DNA of 64,000 nucleotides from positions 1-64,000 of the forward strand of contig NZ_MSIF01000034.1 in NCBI RefSeq assembly GCF_001921215.1, read 5' to 3'. The notes under the pieces are model-generated. The model made no database searches. It was not told where the DNA came from and was given only the letters and a program-made list of their open reading frames with translations. Below, one piece after another: positions 34,966 to 43,229 of the stretch; the stretch's first letter is position 1, and each line of letters starts with the position of its first letter. The translations under genes were made by a program, and so were the position numbers. This DNA comes from Actinophytocola xinjiangensis (GTDB lineage Bacteria > Actinomycetota > Actinomycetes > Mycobacteriales > Pseudonocardiaceae).

Positions 34966-35367
34966 ATGACTACCGACGCAGTCCACGCAGAGCTCGTGTC
35001 GCTGTATGCCGGTTCCACGCCTGTTCGGTCGCGCTGGTCCTACCGAGCTGACCAGCCGTTCACCGTGGTCGCGGCGTTCCAGACCGACCGCAACCGCTGG
35101 GTGGAGTGGGTGTTCGCCCGTGACCTGCTGGCCGAGGGCCTGATGACCTCGGCCGGAATGGGTGACGTCCGGTTGCACCCGGTGACCGACCGGGGTCTGG
35201 AGATGCTGGTCGTCGAGATCGAGTCGCCGGAGGGCTACGCCATGCTGGAACTCGACCTGGGCGGCGTCGCGGACTTCCTGGACGCGACCGAGGAGGTCGT
35301 CCCGCCGGGTGAGGAGTCGGAGTACTTCGACGTCGACGGGCTGATCGACGAGATCACCAAGGTCTGA
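34966..35367 (+). CDS. ssgB: SsgA/SsgB-family sporulation and cell-division regulator
   Basis: 133 residues, full-length SALP family: VEWVFARDLLAEGL (about 46-59), TSAGMGDVRLHP and the C-terminal VPPGEE...FDVDGLIDEI match SsgB closely. SsgB recruits FtsZ at sporulation septa in filamentous actinomycetes and is conserved in related genera. ATG 34966 has GGAGGAG 8 nt upstream; the longer frame from 34924 starts before that SD. Closed by a strong bidirectional hairpin. Confidence 0.9.
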   Translation: MTTDAVHAELVSLYAGSTPVRSRWSYRADQPFTVVAAFQTDRNRWVEWVFARDLLAEGLMTSAGMGDVRLHPVTDRGLEMLVVEIESPEGYAMLELDLGGVADFLDATEEVVPPGEESEYFDVDGLIDEITKV

Positions 35368-35379
35368 CCCACGTGTGAC

Positions 35380-35413
35380 GGCGCGGCGTCTCCCTTCGGG
35401 GAGGCGCCGCGCC
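35380..35413. terminator. Bidirectional terminator between ssgB and DUF1918 genes
   Basis: GGCGCGGCG-T-CTCCC pairs with GGGAG-G-CGCCGCGCC around a TTCG tetraloop: 14 base pairs and one mismatch, between two convergent stops. Confidence 0.85.
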
Positions 35414-35423
35414 GCTGTCCGGC

Positions 35424-35606
35424 TCAGTTGCGTTCGACGACGCAGTCCGGGCCGGGGAAGACCAGCGTCTCGCGGCCGTCCGGGAAGCGGACGACGTAGG
35501 GCGGGGATCCCTCGGTGCCGCGCACCTCGACGATCTCGGCCAGCTGGTCCGGGTTACCGACGTTGCGACCGTGGACGTGGAGTCGGTCGCCTACTTGGGC
35601 TTGCAT
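35424..35606 (-). CDS. DUF1918 protein
   Basis: 60 residues, single DUF1918 domain: MQAQVGDRLHVHGRNVG, then VVRFPDGRETLVFPGPDCVV. DUF1918 proteins are small SH3-like-barrel proteins common in actinobacteria; function unknown. ATG 35606 lies 8-9 nt after GGAGG, whereas the in-frame GTG at 35615 touches it. Confidence 0.85.
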   Translation of the reverse strand: MQAQVGDRLHVHGRNVGNPDQLAEIVEVRGTEGSPPYVVRFPDGRETLVFPGPDCVVERN

Positions 35607-35653
35607 GTGGACCACCTCCGTGGCCCCAGGGTAACGCTGCCTAGGCTCGACGG

Positions 35654-36313
35654 ATGACGAGCGAAGCGGCTCCGGTGGTGGTAAAGCGGGTCGCCGGCGA
35701 GTGCGGGGAGCTGGTTCTTCGCCGGGTGGGGGAGCATTTCGAGATCATCGCCAATGGCGTCTTCCTGATGGACACCCGCAACGGCGAGTCCGAGCGGCTG
35801 TTGGTGGAGGCGGCGGCGCGGCGGATGCCGGCGGGCGGCGCGCTGCTGGTGGGCGGTCTGGGGGTGGGGTTCTCGCTGCGTACCGCGCTGGACCACCCGA
35901 GGGTCGGCGAGGTGGTCGTGGTCGAGCGGGAGCGCTCGGTCATCGCCTGGAACCGGGGGCCGTTGGCCGCGCGGCACGGCGACGCGCTGGCCGACCCGCG
36001 TGCCCGCTGTGTCCCGGCCGATCTGGTGGGGTGGTTGTCCGGGACGAGCGAGCGGTTCGGCGCGATCTGCGTCGACATCGACAACGGTCCTGAGTGGACA
36101 GTCACTGACGGGAACGCCGTGCTGTACGGGGAGTCCGGGGTGGACCTGCTGGCGAACGCCCTGGTGCCTGGCGGAGTGCTGGCGGTGTGGAGCGCCGGGC
36201 GCAGTCCGGCGTTCGTCGAGCGGCTGGCGGCCAGGTTCGCGTCGGTGACGACGCTGGAGGTCCCGGTGCCGCGCGGCGAGCCGGACCTGATCTTCCTCGG
36301 CGAGCGTGGGTGA
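35654..36313 (+). CDS. Spermidine synthase-like methyltransferase-fold protein
   Basis: 219 residues with the Rossmann motif LLVGGLGVGFSLRTAL (about 72-87), an acidic residue at the end of strand 2 (VVVVERERSVI) and CVDIDNGPEWTV later on. It resembles the spermine/spermidine synthase family but lacks parts of the polyamine-binding signature, so it is best described as spermidine-synthase-like with unknown substrate. It is divergent from the DUF1918 gene with a 47-nt gap. Confidence 0.75.
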   Translation: MTSEAAPVVVKRVAGECGELVLRRVGEHFEIIANGVFLMDTRNGESERLLVEAAARRMPAGGALLVGGLGVGFSLRTALDHPRVGEVVVVERERSVIAWNRGPLAARHGDALADPRARCVPADLVGWLSGTSERFGAICVDIDNGPEWTVTDGNAVLYGESGVDLLANALVPGGVLAVWSAGRSPAFVERLAARFASVTTLEVPVPRGEPDLIFLGERG

Positions 36314-36394
36314 TCGGATCGATATCCGGCGGCGGTAACCCGGCTCCGGCGTGGCGAGACACCTACCTCGTGGCCAGGAGGGAGGTGCGGTCGA

Positions 36395-36601
36395 GTGCTG
36401 CGACAACGATCGCGCCTGTGGGACCGGCTGCGCCACCGGCGGGCTGCCGGGTGGCTCGCGCTGGCGCTGCTCTACGTCGTGGCGGCGGTGCTCAACGTGC
36501 TGCTGGCGCTGGACATCGGCCGGTGGTGGCCGATGCCGCTGGTTGTCGCGCTGGCCGGTGCGGCCGGCGCGTGCGTGGTCGCGGCGCTGCGCCGGCCTTG
36601 A
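36395..36601 (+). CDS. Possible small two-helix membrane protein
   Basis: 68 residues: basic N-terminus (LRQRSRLWDRLRHRR), helix 1 (about 20-38), helix 2 (about 46-63) and an Arg-Pro end. GTG start with GGAGGGAGG about 10 nt upstream. Positive-inside charge and the strong SD support coding, but I recognise no family and it could be a chance frame. Confidence 0.45.
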   Translation: MLRQRSRLWDRLRHRRAAGWLALALLYVVAAVLNVLLALDIGRWWPMPLVVALAGAAGACVVAALRRP

Positions 36602-36797
36602 TTGTCCATAGTGGACTCTAGGCTGAACGGGTGACATTCCTGGGTGAATTTTCCGGGGCGATTCTCGCCTTTCTCCCAGTGCAGGTGCATCTGCACGCGC
36701 ATTCGAGTGGGTTCGGCGCCGAACGGGTGCGTTTACCCGGGTTCGGAGCCTCGCTAGGCTGGCCGCGTCCCCCACCGAGAGCACGAGGTCAGTTCCG

Positions 36798-37646
36798 ATG
36801 TCCAAGACGTACGCCGCCCCGAGCTCGATCCCCGTGGGGGTCGACCCGAGCCGGGCCAGCATCGCCCGTGTCTACGACGCGGCGTTGGGGGGCAAGGACA
36901 ACTACGAGATCGACCGCGAGGTGCTGGCCCAGGTCAGGACGGTCGCCCCGGAGGTCAACGACCTGGCGTGGTCCAACCGCAACTTCCTCACCAGGGCCGT
37001 GCGGTTCCTCACCGACCAGGGCGCGGTGCGCCAGTTCATCGACTGCGGCTCCGGCCTGCCGACCGCCGAGAACACCCACCAGATCGCCCAGCGCGTCGCC
37101 AAGGACGCCCGCGTCATCTACGTCGACAACGACCCGGTGGTCATCGCCCACGGCGAGGCGCTGCTGACCGAGAACGACTACACCCACTTCGTCTCGGCCG
37201 ACATCTTCCGCCCCCAGGAGGTCCTCGGCAGCGACCTGGTCCGCCGGCACATCGACTTCAGCAAGCCCGTCGGCCTGTTACAGGTCGGCACGCTGCACCA
37301 CTACACCGCCGACGACGGCCGCGACCTGATGCGCGAGTACGTGGAAGCGTTGCCAGCAGGCAGTTTCGTGGCGATCTCGCACTTCTTCGACCCGGAAACC
37401 CCCGAACACAGCGCGCTGGCCAGGAAGATGGAAGAGGTCTTCGTGCACAGCCCCATGGGCTCGGGCATGTTCCGCACCCGCGAGCAGCTGGCCGAGTTCA
37501 TGCCCGGCCTGGACCTCGTGCCGCCCGGCCCCGGCAAGACCCCCGACTGGGAACTGAGCGACCTGTGGTGGCCCGACGGCCCGAAACTCCGTCCCCTCAA
37601 CCAGGTCGAGCGGTGCAGCGCCGCGGCCGTCGGCCGCAAACCCTGA
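36798..37646 (+). CDS. DUF574 (Methyltransf_19) SAM-dependent methyltransferase
   Basis: 282 residues. The family opening DPSRASIARVYDAALGGKDN is present (about 15-34), followed by the SAM motif FIDCGSGLPT and VIYVDNDPVVIAHGEALL. DUF574 methyltransferases are numerous in filamentous actinomycetes and often lie near conservons, as here; substrate unknown. It contains a TTA codon at 37278-37280. A 196-bp AT-richer region (36602-36797) precedes it with no gene evident. It is convergent with cvnD. Confidence 0.88.
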   Translation: MSKTYAAPSSIPVGVDPSRASIARVYDAALGGKDNYEIDREVLAQVRTVAPEVNDLAWSNRNFLTRAVRFLTDQGAVRQFIDCGSGLPTAENTHQIAQRVAKDARVIYVDNDPVVIAHGEALLTENDYTHFVSADIFRPQEVLGSDLVRRHIDFSKPVGLLQVGTLHHYTADDGRDLMREYVEALPAGSFVAISHFFDPETPEHSALARKMEEVFVHSPMGSGMFRTREQLAEFMPGLDLVPPGPGKTPDWELSDLWWPDGPKLRPLNQVERCSAAAVGRKP

Positions 37647-37660
37647 CCGGGCGGGGCGGG

Positions 37661-38248
37661 TCAGCGAGCTGACGCCAGCCTGGTCCGGGCCAGGACGTAC
37701 TGCATCAACGTGATCAGCACGTCCTTGGTGGACTGGCGGGCGCGGGCGTCGCAGAGCACCACCGGGACGTGCGGGTCCAGGTCGAGCGCCGCACGGACCT
37801 CCTCGACGGTGTAGCGGTGGGCGTCGTCGAAGCAGTTCACGCCGACGATGAACGGCACACCCCGGCCCTCGAAGAAGTCCACCGCCGGGAAACAGCTGTC
37901 CAGGCGCCGGGTGTCGGCCAGCACGACCGCGCCCAGCGCGCCCCGCGCCAACTCGTCCCACATGAACCAGAAGCGGTTCTGGCCGGGCGTGCCGAACAGG
38001 TACAGGATCAGCTTCGGGTTGATGGTGATCCGGCCGAAGTCCAGCGCGACCGTGGTGGTGTTCTTGCGCTCCACCCCGGACAGGTCATCCACCCCGGCCG
38101 ACGCCTCGGTGATCAGCTCCTCGGTGCGCAGCGGCGGGATCTCGCTGACCGAGCCCACCAGGGTGGTCTTGCCGACCCCGAACCCGCCGGCGACGACGAT
38201 CTTGACCGCCGTCGCGGTCACGTCGCGCTCAGAGTTTCCGGATGCCAT
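37661..38248 (-). CDS. cvnD: Conservon GTP-binding protein CvnD
   Basis: 195 residues, Ras-like small GTPase: P-loop GGFGVGKTTL (about 21-30), switch II LFGTPGQNRFWFMWDEL (G3 DxxG-type replaced by GTPGQ, the Q-rich form usual in CvnD) and the base-recognition segment VGVNCFDD, where NKxD is NCFD. Last gene of the cvnA-B-C-D operon; ends 14 nt from the convergent methyltransferase gene. CvnD is proposed to act with CvnA-C at the membrane in a G-protein-like signalling complex. Confidence 0.92.
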   Translation of the reverse strand: MASGNSERDVTATAVKIVVAGGFGVGKTTLVGSVSEIPPLRTEELITEASAGVDDLSGVERKNTTTVALDFGRITINPKLILYLFGTPGQNRFWFMWDELARGALGAVVLADTRRLDSCFPAVDFFEGRGVPFIVGVNCFDDAHRYTVEEVRAALDLDPHVPVVLCDARARQSTKDVLITLMQYVLARTRLASAR

Positions 38249-38594
38249 CGAGAACCGCCTGGAGTATCTGGGGGCTGGGGGCCTCGGCCGACGGACCGGC
38301 CGAGCGGTAGATCATCAGGTTCTGCGTGATCAGGTCGCTGAGCAGCACCTTGACCACCTGGAGGGGCAGGTTGACGTGCGCGGCCACCTCGACCACCGAC
38401 ATCGGCGCCTGGCAGACCCGCAGGATCCGCAGCGACTCCGGCTCCAGGTCGCCCGCCGGCTCGCGGACCGCCACCACCAGGGTGATCAGGTCCAGGCCGT
38501 GGGTGTCGGCCCTGGTCCGCCCGCCGGTCACGGCGTAGGGCCGGACCAGCGGCCCGGCCGCGTCGTCGAACCACGCGTCCTGGTCCACGATCAT
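38229..38594 (-). CDS. cvnC: Conservon DUF742 protein CvnC
   Basis: 121 residues, DUF742 family: LVRPYAVTGGRTRA, then LRVCQAPMSVVEVAAHVNLP, a winged-helix-like element. ATG 38594 overlaps the cvnB stop (ATGA), and its 3' end overlaps cvnD by 20 nt. The longer in-frame extension to 38723 lies in cvnB and is rejected. Confidence 0.92.
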   Translation of the reverse strand: MIVDQDAWFDDAAGPLVRPYAVTGGRTRADTHGLDLITLVVAVREPAGDLEPESLRILRVCQAPMSVVEVAAHVNLPLQVVKVLLSDLITQNLMIYRSAGPSAEAPSPQILQAVLDGIRKL

Positions 38595-39004
38595 GGCGCC
38601 GGCCGGCCGAGCGCGGCCCTCGGCTTGGCGGTGAGCACCGCACCGACCCGTTTGACCATCAGGTTCATCTCGTAGGCGATCATCCCGACGTCGACCGACT
38701 CGTCGGCCAGCAGCGCCAGGCACGCGCCCTGCCCGGCGGCGGTGACGAACAGGAACGCCCGGTCCATCTCGACCAGGGTCTGGCGCACCTCCCCGCCGCC
38801 GAAGTGCCGGCCGGTGCCCCTGGCGAGGCTCTGGAACGCCGACGCGACCGCGGCGAGGTGCTCGGCGTCGGCCTCGTCGAGGCTGGCCGACCGGCCGATG
38901 AGCAGCCCGTCGGAGGAGAGCACCACCGCCTTCTGGGCGCCGGCGACCCGCTTGACCAGCTCGTTGAGCAACCAGTCCAGTTCATTCAGCGCGGTGCTGG
39001 CCAT
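38591..39004 (-). CDS. cvnB: Conservon roadblock/LC7 protein CvnB
   Basis: 137 residues, roadblock/LC7 domain: LNELDWLLNELVKRV, AVVLSSDGLLIGRS and MIAYEMNLMVKRVG. Such proteins regulate the partner GTPase (CvnD). ATG 39004 has GGAG about 7 nt upstream; overlaps the 3' end of cvnA by 23 nt. Frames extending upstream to 39238 lie in cvnA. Confidence 0.92.
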   Translation of the reverse strand: MASTALNELDWLLNELVKRVAGAQKAVVLSSDGLLIGRSASLDEADAEHLAAVASAFQSLARGTGRHFGGGEVRQTLVEMDRAFLFVTAAGQGACLALLADESVDVGMIAYEMNLMVKRVGAVLTAKPRAALGRPAP

Positions 39005-41516
39005 TGCGCACTCCGTTCCCGTTCGTCTCGTCGTGGCCGGGACCCGGTTCCTCGCGTCCCCGCCGCGTGCCGAGCACGAACGCCGACAGGCGGCTGCGGG
39101 CCGCGTCCGGGGTGTCCTCGACGGTCTGCTCGATGCCCTCCGCGTTCTCCGCCTCGGGCCAGGTCGGCTCCGGTTCCGCGCGCAGCTGGGGCGCCAGGTT
39201 CTGCTGGCGCCGGCGCTGCGGCAGGGCCGGCCGGCCACCCGGGAGCGGTTCAGCCGCCGGTGGCTGCTCCGGTGACGGTTCCAGTCGCGGTGGCTCGGGT
39301 CTGGGTGGCAGCTGCCTGGGCGGCAGGTGCGAACCCGGCGCCGGGGAGTCCTCGACCGGGCGCTGCGGGCGGAACAGGTCCTCGCCCGGCTGCGGCTCGA
39401 CCACCGGGAACGACGGCAGCGGCTGCAGGAACGCCGTCAGGTCCGGCGCGCCGTTGGACACCGTGACCGGCGCGGACATCGGCTCGGACACCGGCTCGGA
39501 CATCGGCTCGGGCATCGGCTCGGGCGGCCGCGCCGCTTCCGAGGCCGCTTCTGTGACCGCTTCCGAGGCCGCGGCGGCGGCCGGCAGCTGGTGCGGCTCC
39601 TCGTCCGGCGGCACGTCGGTCAGCAGGTCGGTGCGGACCAGCACGATCGCCCGGGTGCCGCCGTAGGGCGACTCCCGCAGGGTGACCGCGATGCCGTGCC
39701 GCGCGGCCAGCCTGGCCACCACGAACAGGCCAAGGCGCGGCTCGTCGGACAGCGCCATGATCCCGAAGTCCGGCGGATTGCGGAGCATGTCGTTGAACGC
39801 CTCGGTGCGCGCCGGCTCGATGCCCACCCCCTGGTCCTCGACCTCCAGCACCACGCCCTTGCCGACGACGTTGCCGCGCACGTCCACCCGCGAGTCCGGC
39901 GGGGAGAACGAGGCCGCGTTGTCGACCAGCTCGGCCAGCAGGTGCACCAGGTCACCGACGACCGGCCCGTTCACCGCGACCGGCGGCAACTTGGCGATCT
40001 TGACCCGGGCGAAGTCCTCGGTCTCGGCGGCCGCGCCCCTGGCCAGCTCGGTCAGGCTGACCGGGTTGCGCCACCGCCGGCCGGGCTGGCCACCGCCGAG
40101 GATGATCAGGTTCTCGGCGTTGCGGCGGGCCCGGGTCGACAGGTGGTCGAGCTGGAAGAGCATCTCCAGCAGCTCGGGGTCCTCCTGGCGGCGCTCGGCC
40201 TCGTCGAGCACCTTGAGCTGGCGGTGCACGATGACCTGGCTGCGGCGGGCGATGTTCAGGAAGACGGTGTTGGTGCCCTCCCGGGTCTTCGCCTCCTGCA
40301 CGGCCGCGTTGACGGCGGTGCGCTGCGCCTTGTTGAACGCCTCGGCGACCTGGCCGATCTCGTCGCGGCCGTGGTCGTGCAGACGCACCGCGTCCTCGGG
40401 GACGTCCGCGCCGGTACGGACCCGCTCCACCAGCTCGGGCAGGCCGGTCTCGGCCAGGTCGAGGGTCTCGGTCCGCAGCCGGGTCAGCCGCTCGATGAGC
40501 CGGCGCGACAGGCGCAGCGCGAACACGAACACCGCCACGGCCAGCGCCAGCACCACCGCGCCCGCGATGATCGACTGGGTCAGGGTGGTGTCCAGCCGGT
40601 CGACCGCGGCGGCCATGGTCGCCCGGGACTGGGTGGTGAGCATGGCCATCAGCCCGTCACCGACGTCCTTGGCGGCCGCGCGCCACAGGTCCTCGCTGAT
40701 CGGGATCCGGTCGCCGCCGCCGAGCAGCGCGTTCTCCACCGAGACCAGCCGCTGCCAGCTGGGGCTCTCCTTGAGCTGGGCGTAGCCGGCCTGGACGTCC
40801 GGGATGGTCAGGGCCATCGCCTTGTCCAGCCCGAGGTGGTAGGCGCTGACCAGGCCCTGGTAGCTGCGGAAGTCGGCCTGGCTCAGGCCCCCGCCGGCCA
40901 GGTTGGCCGAGGCGAGCGCGTCGGCGCGCAGCATCTGGTCGGCGGCGGTGAGCAGCGGGCCGGTGGTGACACCGATCTGGTGCACCGACTCGGCGTCCGG
41001 GCCGAACTGGGCCACGCCCTGGGCGCCGGCGATGAAGTGGTCGACGACCGTGTTGTAGAAGAGGAAGGCGTCGTTCACGGTGATCTGGTTGTTGTCGACC
41101 GCGGCGCGCACCCGGGGCAGCTCGGTGGCCATCAGCTCGGTGACCTGGTCGGCGGCCGCGCGCACCGAGTCGGGGGCGACCGGGTTCAGCTCGGCCAGCG
41201 TCGAGCGGACCGGCTCGACCAGCTGGTTGGTCTGCTCGCGCTGGCGGATCAGCTCGGTCTCGAACGTGCCGAGGCTCGCCAGGTTGCGCAGCGTGAGCCG
41301 GCGCTCCTCCTCGACCGACATGATCAACGGCAGGGCGGCGCGCTGGGCCTGGCTGGCGAGGTCGAAATAGTTCCTGGTCTTGACCGCGTCGTAGATCAGA
41401 TAACCGGCGCCGCCGGCCCCGGCGAGCAGGAAAACGAAGCACGGCACGAGTGCGATCGTGAGCACCCGCGCGCGAATGGACGGAGTCCGGCCACGCCGGA
41501 TGGAGGTCTTCTTCAC
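38982..41516 (-). CDS. cvnA: Conservon sensor histidine kinase-like CvnA
   Basis: 844 residues. Membrane helix near 18-38, extracytoplasmic nitrate/nitrite-sensing-like helical domain (about 45-310), second helix (about 315-337), HAMP-like region, dimerisation segment with NIARRSQVIVHRQLKVLDE (about 423-441), and HATPase_c with N-box ELVDNAASFSPPD and G-box VEDQGVGIEP. The C-terminal ~220 residues are Pro/Glu-rich with SEP/MP repeats and probably disordered. It heads cvnABCD. The start ATG is preceded by an AT-rich region holding GTTACC-N4-GGTAAC at 41634. Signal unknown. Confidence 0.9.
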   Translation of the reverse strand: MKKTSIRRGRTPSIRARVLTIALVPCFVFLLAGAGGAGYLIYDAVKTRNYFDLASQAQRAALPLIMSVEEERRLTLRNLASLGTFETELIRQREQTNQLVEPVRSTLAELNPVAPDSVRAAADQVTELMATELPRVRAAVDNNQITVNDAFLFYNTVVDHFIAGAQGVAQFGPDAESVHQIGVTTGPLLTAADQMLRADALASANLAGGGLSQADFRSYQGLVSAYHLGLDKAMALTIPDVQAGYAQLKESPSWQRLVSVENALLGGGDRIPISEDLWRAAAKDVGDGLMAMLTTQSRATMAAAVDRLDTTLTQSIIAGAVVLALAVAVFVFALRLSRRLIERLTRLRTETLDLAETGLPELVERVRTGADVPEDAVRLHDHGRDEIGQVAEAFNKAQRTAVNAAVQEAKTREGTNTVFLNIARRSQVIVHRQLKVLDEAERRQEDPELLEMLFQLDHLSTRARRNAENLIILGGGQPGRRWRNPVSLTELARGAAAETEDFARVKIAKLPPVAVNGPVVGDLVHLLAELVDNAASFSPPDSRVDVRGNVVGKGVVLEVEDQGVGIEPARTEAFNDMLRNPPDFGIMALSDEPRLGLFVVARLAARHGIAVTLRESPYGGTRAIVLVRTDLLTDVPPDEEPHQLPAAAAASEAVTEAASEAARPPEPMPEPMSEPVSEPMSAPVTVSNGAPDLTAFLQPLPSFPVVEPQPGEDLFRPQRPVEDSPAPGSHLPPRQLPPRPEPPRLEPSPEQPPAAEPLPGGRPALPQRRRQQNLAPQLRAEPEPTWPEAENAEGIEQTVEDTPDAARSRLSAFVLGTRRGREEPGPGHDETNGNGVRNGQHRAE

Positions 41517-41633
41517 CTATTTCCTATCTGGCGTTCATCTCAGGGTTGCGCACCGAGTCGCCCTCCGGACCCGCCGAAACGCTAAACACAACGCGCTCGC
41601 GGAGTCAAACAAGAGTGGTCTTCGTTACCTGGA

Positions 41634-41649
41634 GGTAACGCGGTGTCAC
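41634..41649. promoter_or_regulatory. GTTACC-N4-GGTAAC palindrome upstream of cvnA
   Basis: Perfect 6-bp arms around TGGA, 117 nt upstream of the cvnA start. Same arms and spacing as at 15422-15437. The 188-bp region 41517-41704 between cvnA and the HhH gene contains no other evident feature. Confidence 0.4.
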
Positions 41650-41704
41650 CGGAAAAGAACTGATCGGACAGGAATTGTTCAGTAACTGACCAAATACGGA
41701 ATGT

Positions 41705-42286
41705 TCAGTTCTTCGCGGCCTTCGCCGCGGCCTTCATTTCCTTCTTGTACGCCCGAACCTGGTGCAGCGACGCCTGGTCGACGATGTCGGCCACCGACCG
41801 GTGGCCCTTCCTGGCGTAGTCGCCGGCGGCCTTGCGCCAGCCGGTGGCGGTCAGGCCGCGCTGCTTGCCCAGCAGCGCCAGGAAGATCTTGGCCTTCGCC
41901 TCGCCGAAGCCGGGCAGCGCGCGCAGCCGCCTGAGCACCTCGGCGCCGTTGGGCTTGCCGGCGGTCCAGACCGCCTCGGCGTCACCGTCGTAGGCGTCCA
42001 CCAGGTCCGCGCACAGCGCCTGGACCCGCTTGGCCATCGCGCCGGGGAAGCGGTGGATGGCCGGCGGCGTCGAGCACAGCGCCGCGAACTTCTCCGGGTC
42101 GTACTCGGCGATGGTCGCCGCGTCCAGCGAACCGATCCGGTCGCGGATCTTCCTCGGCCCGGCGAACGCGGCCTCCACCGTGACCTGCTGGTCGAGCAGC
42201 ATGCCGATCAGCAGTGCCAGCGGCTCGCGGTCGAGCAGCTCGTTGGCCTCGGTGTCGGTGGTGAGCCAGGTCGCCATGGGGGTCAT
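41705..42286 (-). CDS. HhH-GPD-type base-excision DNA repair protein
   Basis: 193 residues with HhH-GPD fold features: LIGMLLDQQVTVEAAFAGP near the N-terminus, helix-hairpin-helix LRALPGFGEAKAKIFLALLG (about 123-142) and a basic Lys-rich C-terminus (MKAAAKAAKN). The GPD loop is reduced and there is no Fe-S cysteine cluster. Proposed to be a DNA glycosylase of unknown base specificity. ATG 42286 (MTPMATW) is used; ATG 42289 and 42277 are in frame and none has a clear SD. Confidence 0.8.
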   Translation of the reverse strand: MTPMATWLTTDTEANELLDREPLALLIGMLLDQQVTVEAAFAGPRKIRDRIGSLDAATIAEYDPEKFAALCSTPPAIHRFPGAMAKRVQALCADLVDAYDGDAEAVWTAGKPNGAEVLRRLRALPGFGEAKAKIFLALLGKQRGLTATGWRKAAGDYARKGHRSVADIVDQASLHQVRAYKKEMKAAAKAAKN

Positions 42287-42301
42287 CATGGCACGCCGCC
42301 G

Positions 42302-42340
42302 CACCACGCCGTCCCACCACGCCGTCCCACCACGCCGTCG
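42302..42340. repeat. Three 13-bp tandem repeats
   Basis: Three consecutive copies of CACCACGCCGTCC (last base differs in the third) just upstream of the HhH gene start. They fall in a 301-bp stretch (42287-42587) that otherwise holds only a possible 35-residue ORF. Confidence 0.8.
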
Positions 42341-42451
42341 CGGCTACGCCGGGAAGAGTAGGTGTCCGCGTGCGACTACCTCTGCCGGCGCATCGCCGGT
42401 GTCGCGCCGACGCTGACGACTTTTCCAGCTCCGGCCACCATCCTGACAGGT

Positions 42452-42559
42452 ATGAAGCTCCTGACCTTCCTGCTGGTCGGTGTGCTGTCGGTCCGGGCGA
42501 CCCGGAACGTCCTGCTGCACAACCGCCGCCGGCGTCGCCTCCAGTACCTGCCCCGCTGA
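42452..42559 (+). CDS. Possible 35-residue peptide
   Basis: MKLLTFLLVGVLSVRATRN followed by an Arg-rich stretch (RRRRR) and LQYLPR. A single short hydrophobic helix with a basic tail, ending 28 nt before the acetyltransferase gene. No good SD; weak case for a leader or membrane peptide. Confidence 0.25.
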   Translation: MKLLTFLLVGVLSVRATRNVLLHNRRRRRLQYLPR

Positions 42560-42587
42560 TCCCCCCGCCCGACATAGGTTGTCCGGT

Positions 42588-43154
42588 GTGCTGCGACCTG
42601 ACTACCCGATCGAGACCGCCCGCCTGACCCTGCGTCCCTTCGCCGCCCACGACCTCGACGCCCTGTACGCCTACCAGCGGCTGCCCGAGGTCGCCCGCTA
42701 CCTCTACAACGACCCGCGCGACCGCGCGGCGACCGCCGACGTGCTGGCCCGCCGCCGCGCGGTCACCACGCTGGAACGGGCCGGCGACATCCTCGTGCTG
42801 GCCGTCGTGGTGCGCGAGAGCGGCGCGCTGGCCGGCGAGGTCAACCTGGGCTGGATCTCCGAGCAGCACCGCCAGGGCGAGTTCGGGTTCGTGTTCGATC
42901 CCGCCCACCACGGCCGGGGCTACGCCCGCGAGGCGGCGGTGGAGATGCTGGCGCTGGGCTTCGACGGGCTGGGCCTGCACCGGATCGTCGGCCGCTGCGA
43001 CGGCCGCAACACCGCCTCGGCCCGGCTGATGGCCGGCCTCGGCCTGCGCCGCGAGGCGCACTTCGTGCGCAACGAGCTGGTCAAGGGTGAGTGGACCGAC
43101 GAGGTCGTGTTCGCCATGCTCGCCGAGGAATGGGCCGCCCGACCCCGGGTCTGA
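42588..43154 (+). CDS. GNAT family N-acetyltransferase (RimJ/RimL type)
   Basis: 188 residues: IETARLTLRPFAAHDLDALY at the N-terminus, the acetyl-CoA loop GFVFDPAHHGRGYAREAA (motif A, H-G-R-G-Y-A) and the late GLHRIVGRCDGRNTASARLM block typical of RimJ/RimL-like enzymes that use N-terminal or small-molecule amines. Substrate unknown. GTG 42588 matches the usual start distance; the SD is weak. Confidence 0.85.
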   Translation: MLRPDYPIETARLTLRPFAAHDLDALYAYQRLPEVARYLYNDPRDRAATADVLARRRAVTTLERAGDILVLAVVVRESGALAGEVNLGWISEQHRQGEFGFVFDPAHHGRGYAREAAVEMLALGFDGLGLHRIVGRCDGRNTASARLMAGLGLRREAHFVRNELVKGEWTDEVVFAMLAEEWAARPRV

Positions 43155-43229
43155 CCAGGGTCGGTTCCAGGGCGGTGTCGGGGTCGTTCCGGATGGCCCG
43201 CGCGCGCGGCGCTGCTTGAGTTGCTGATC

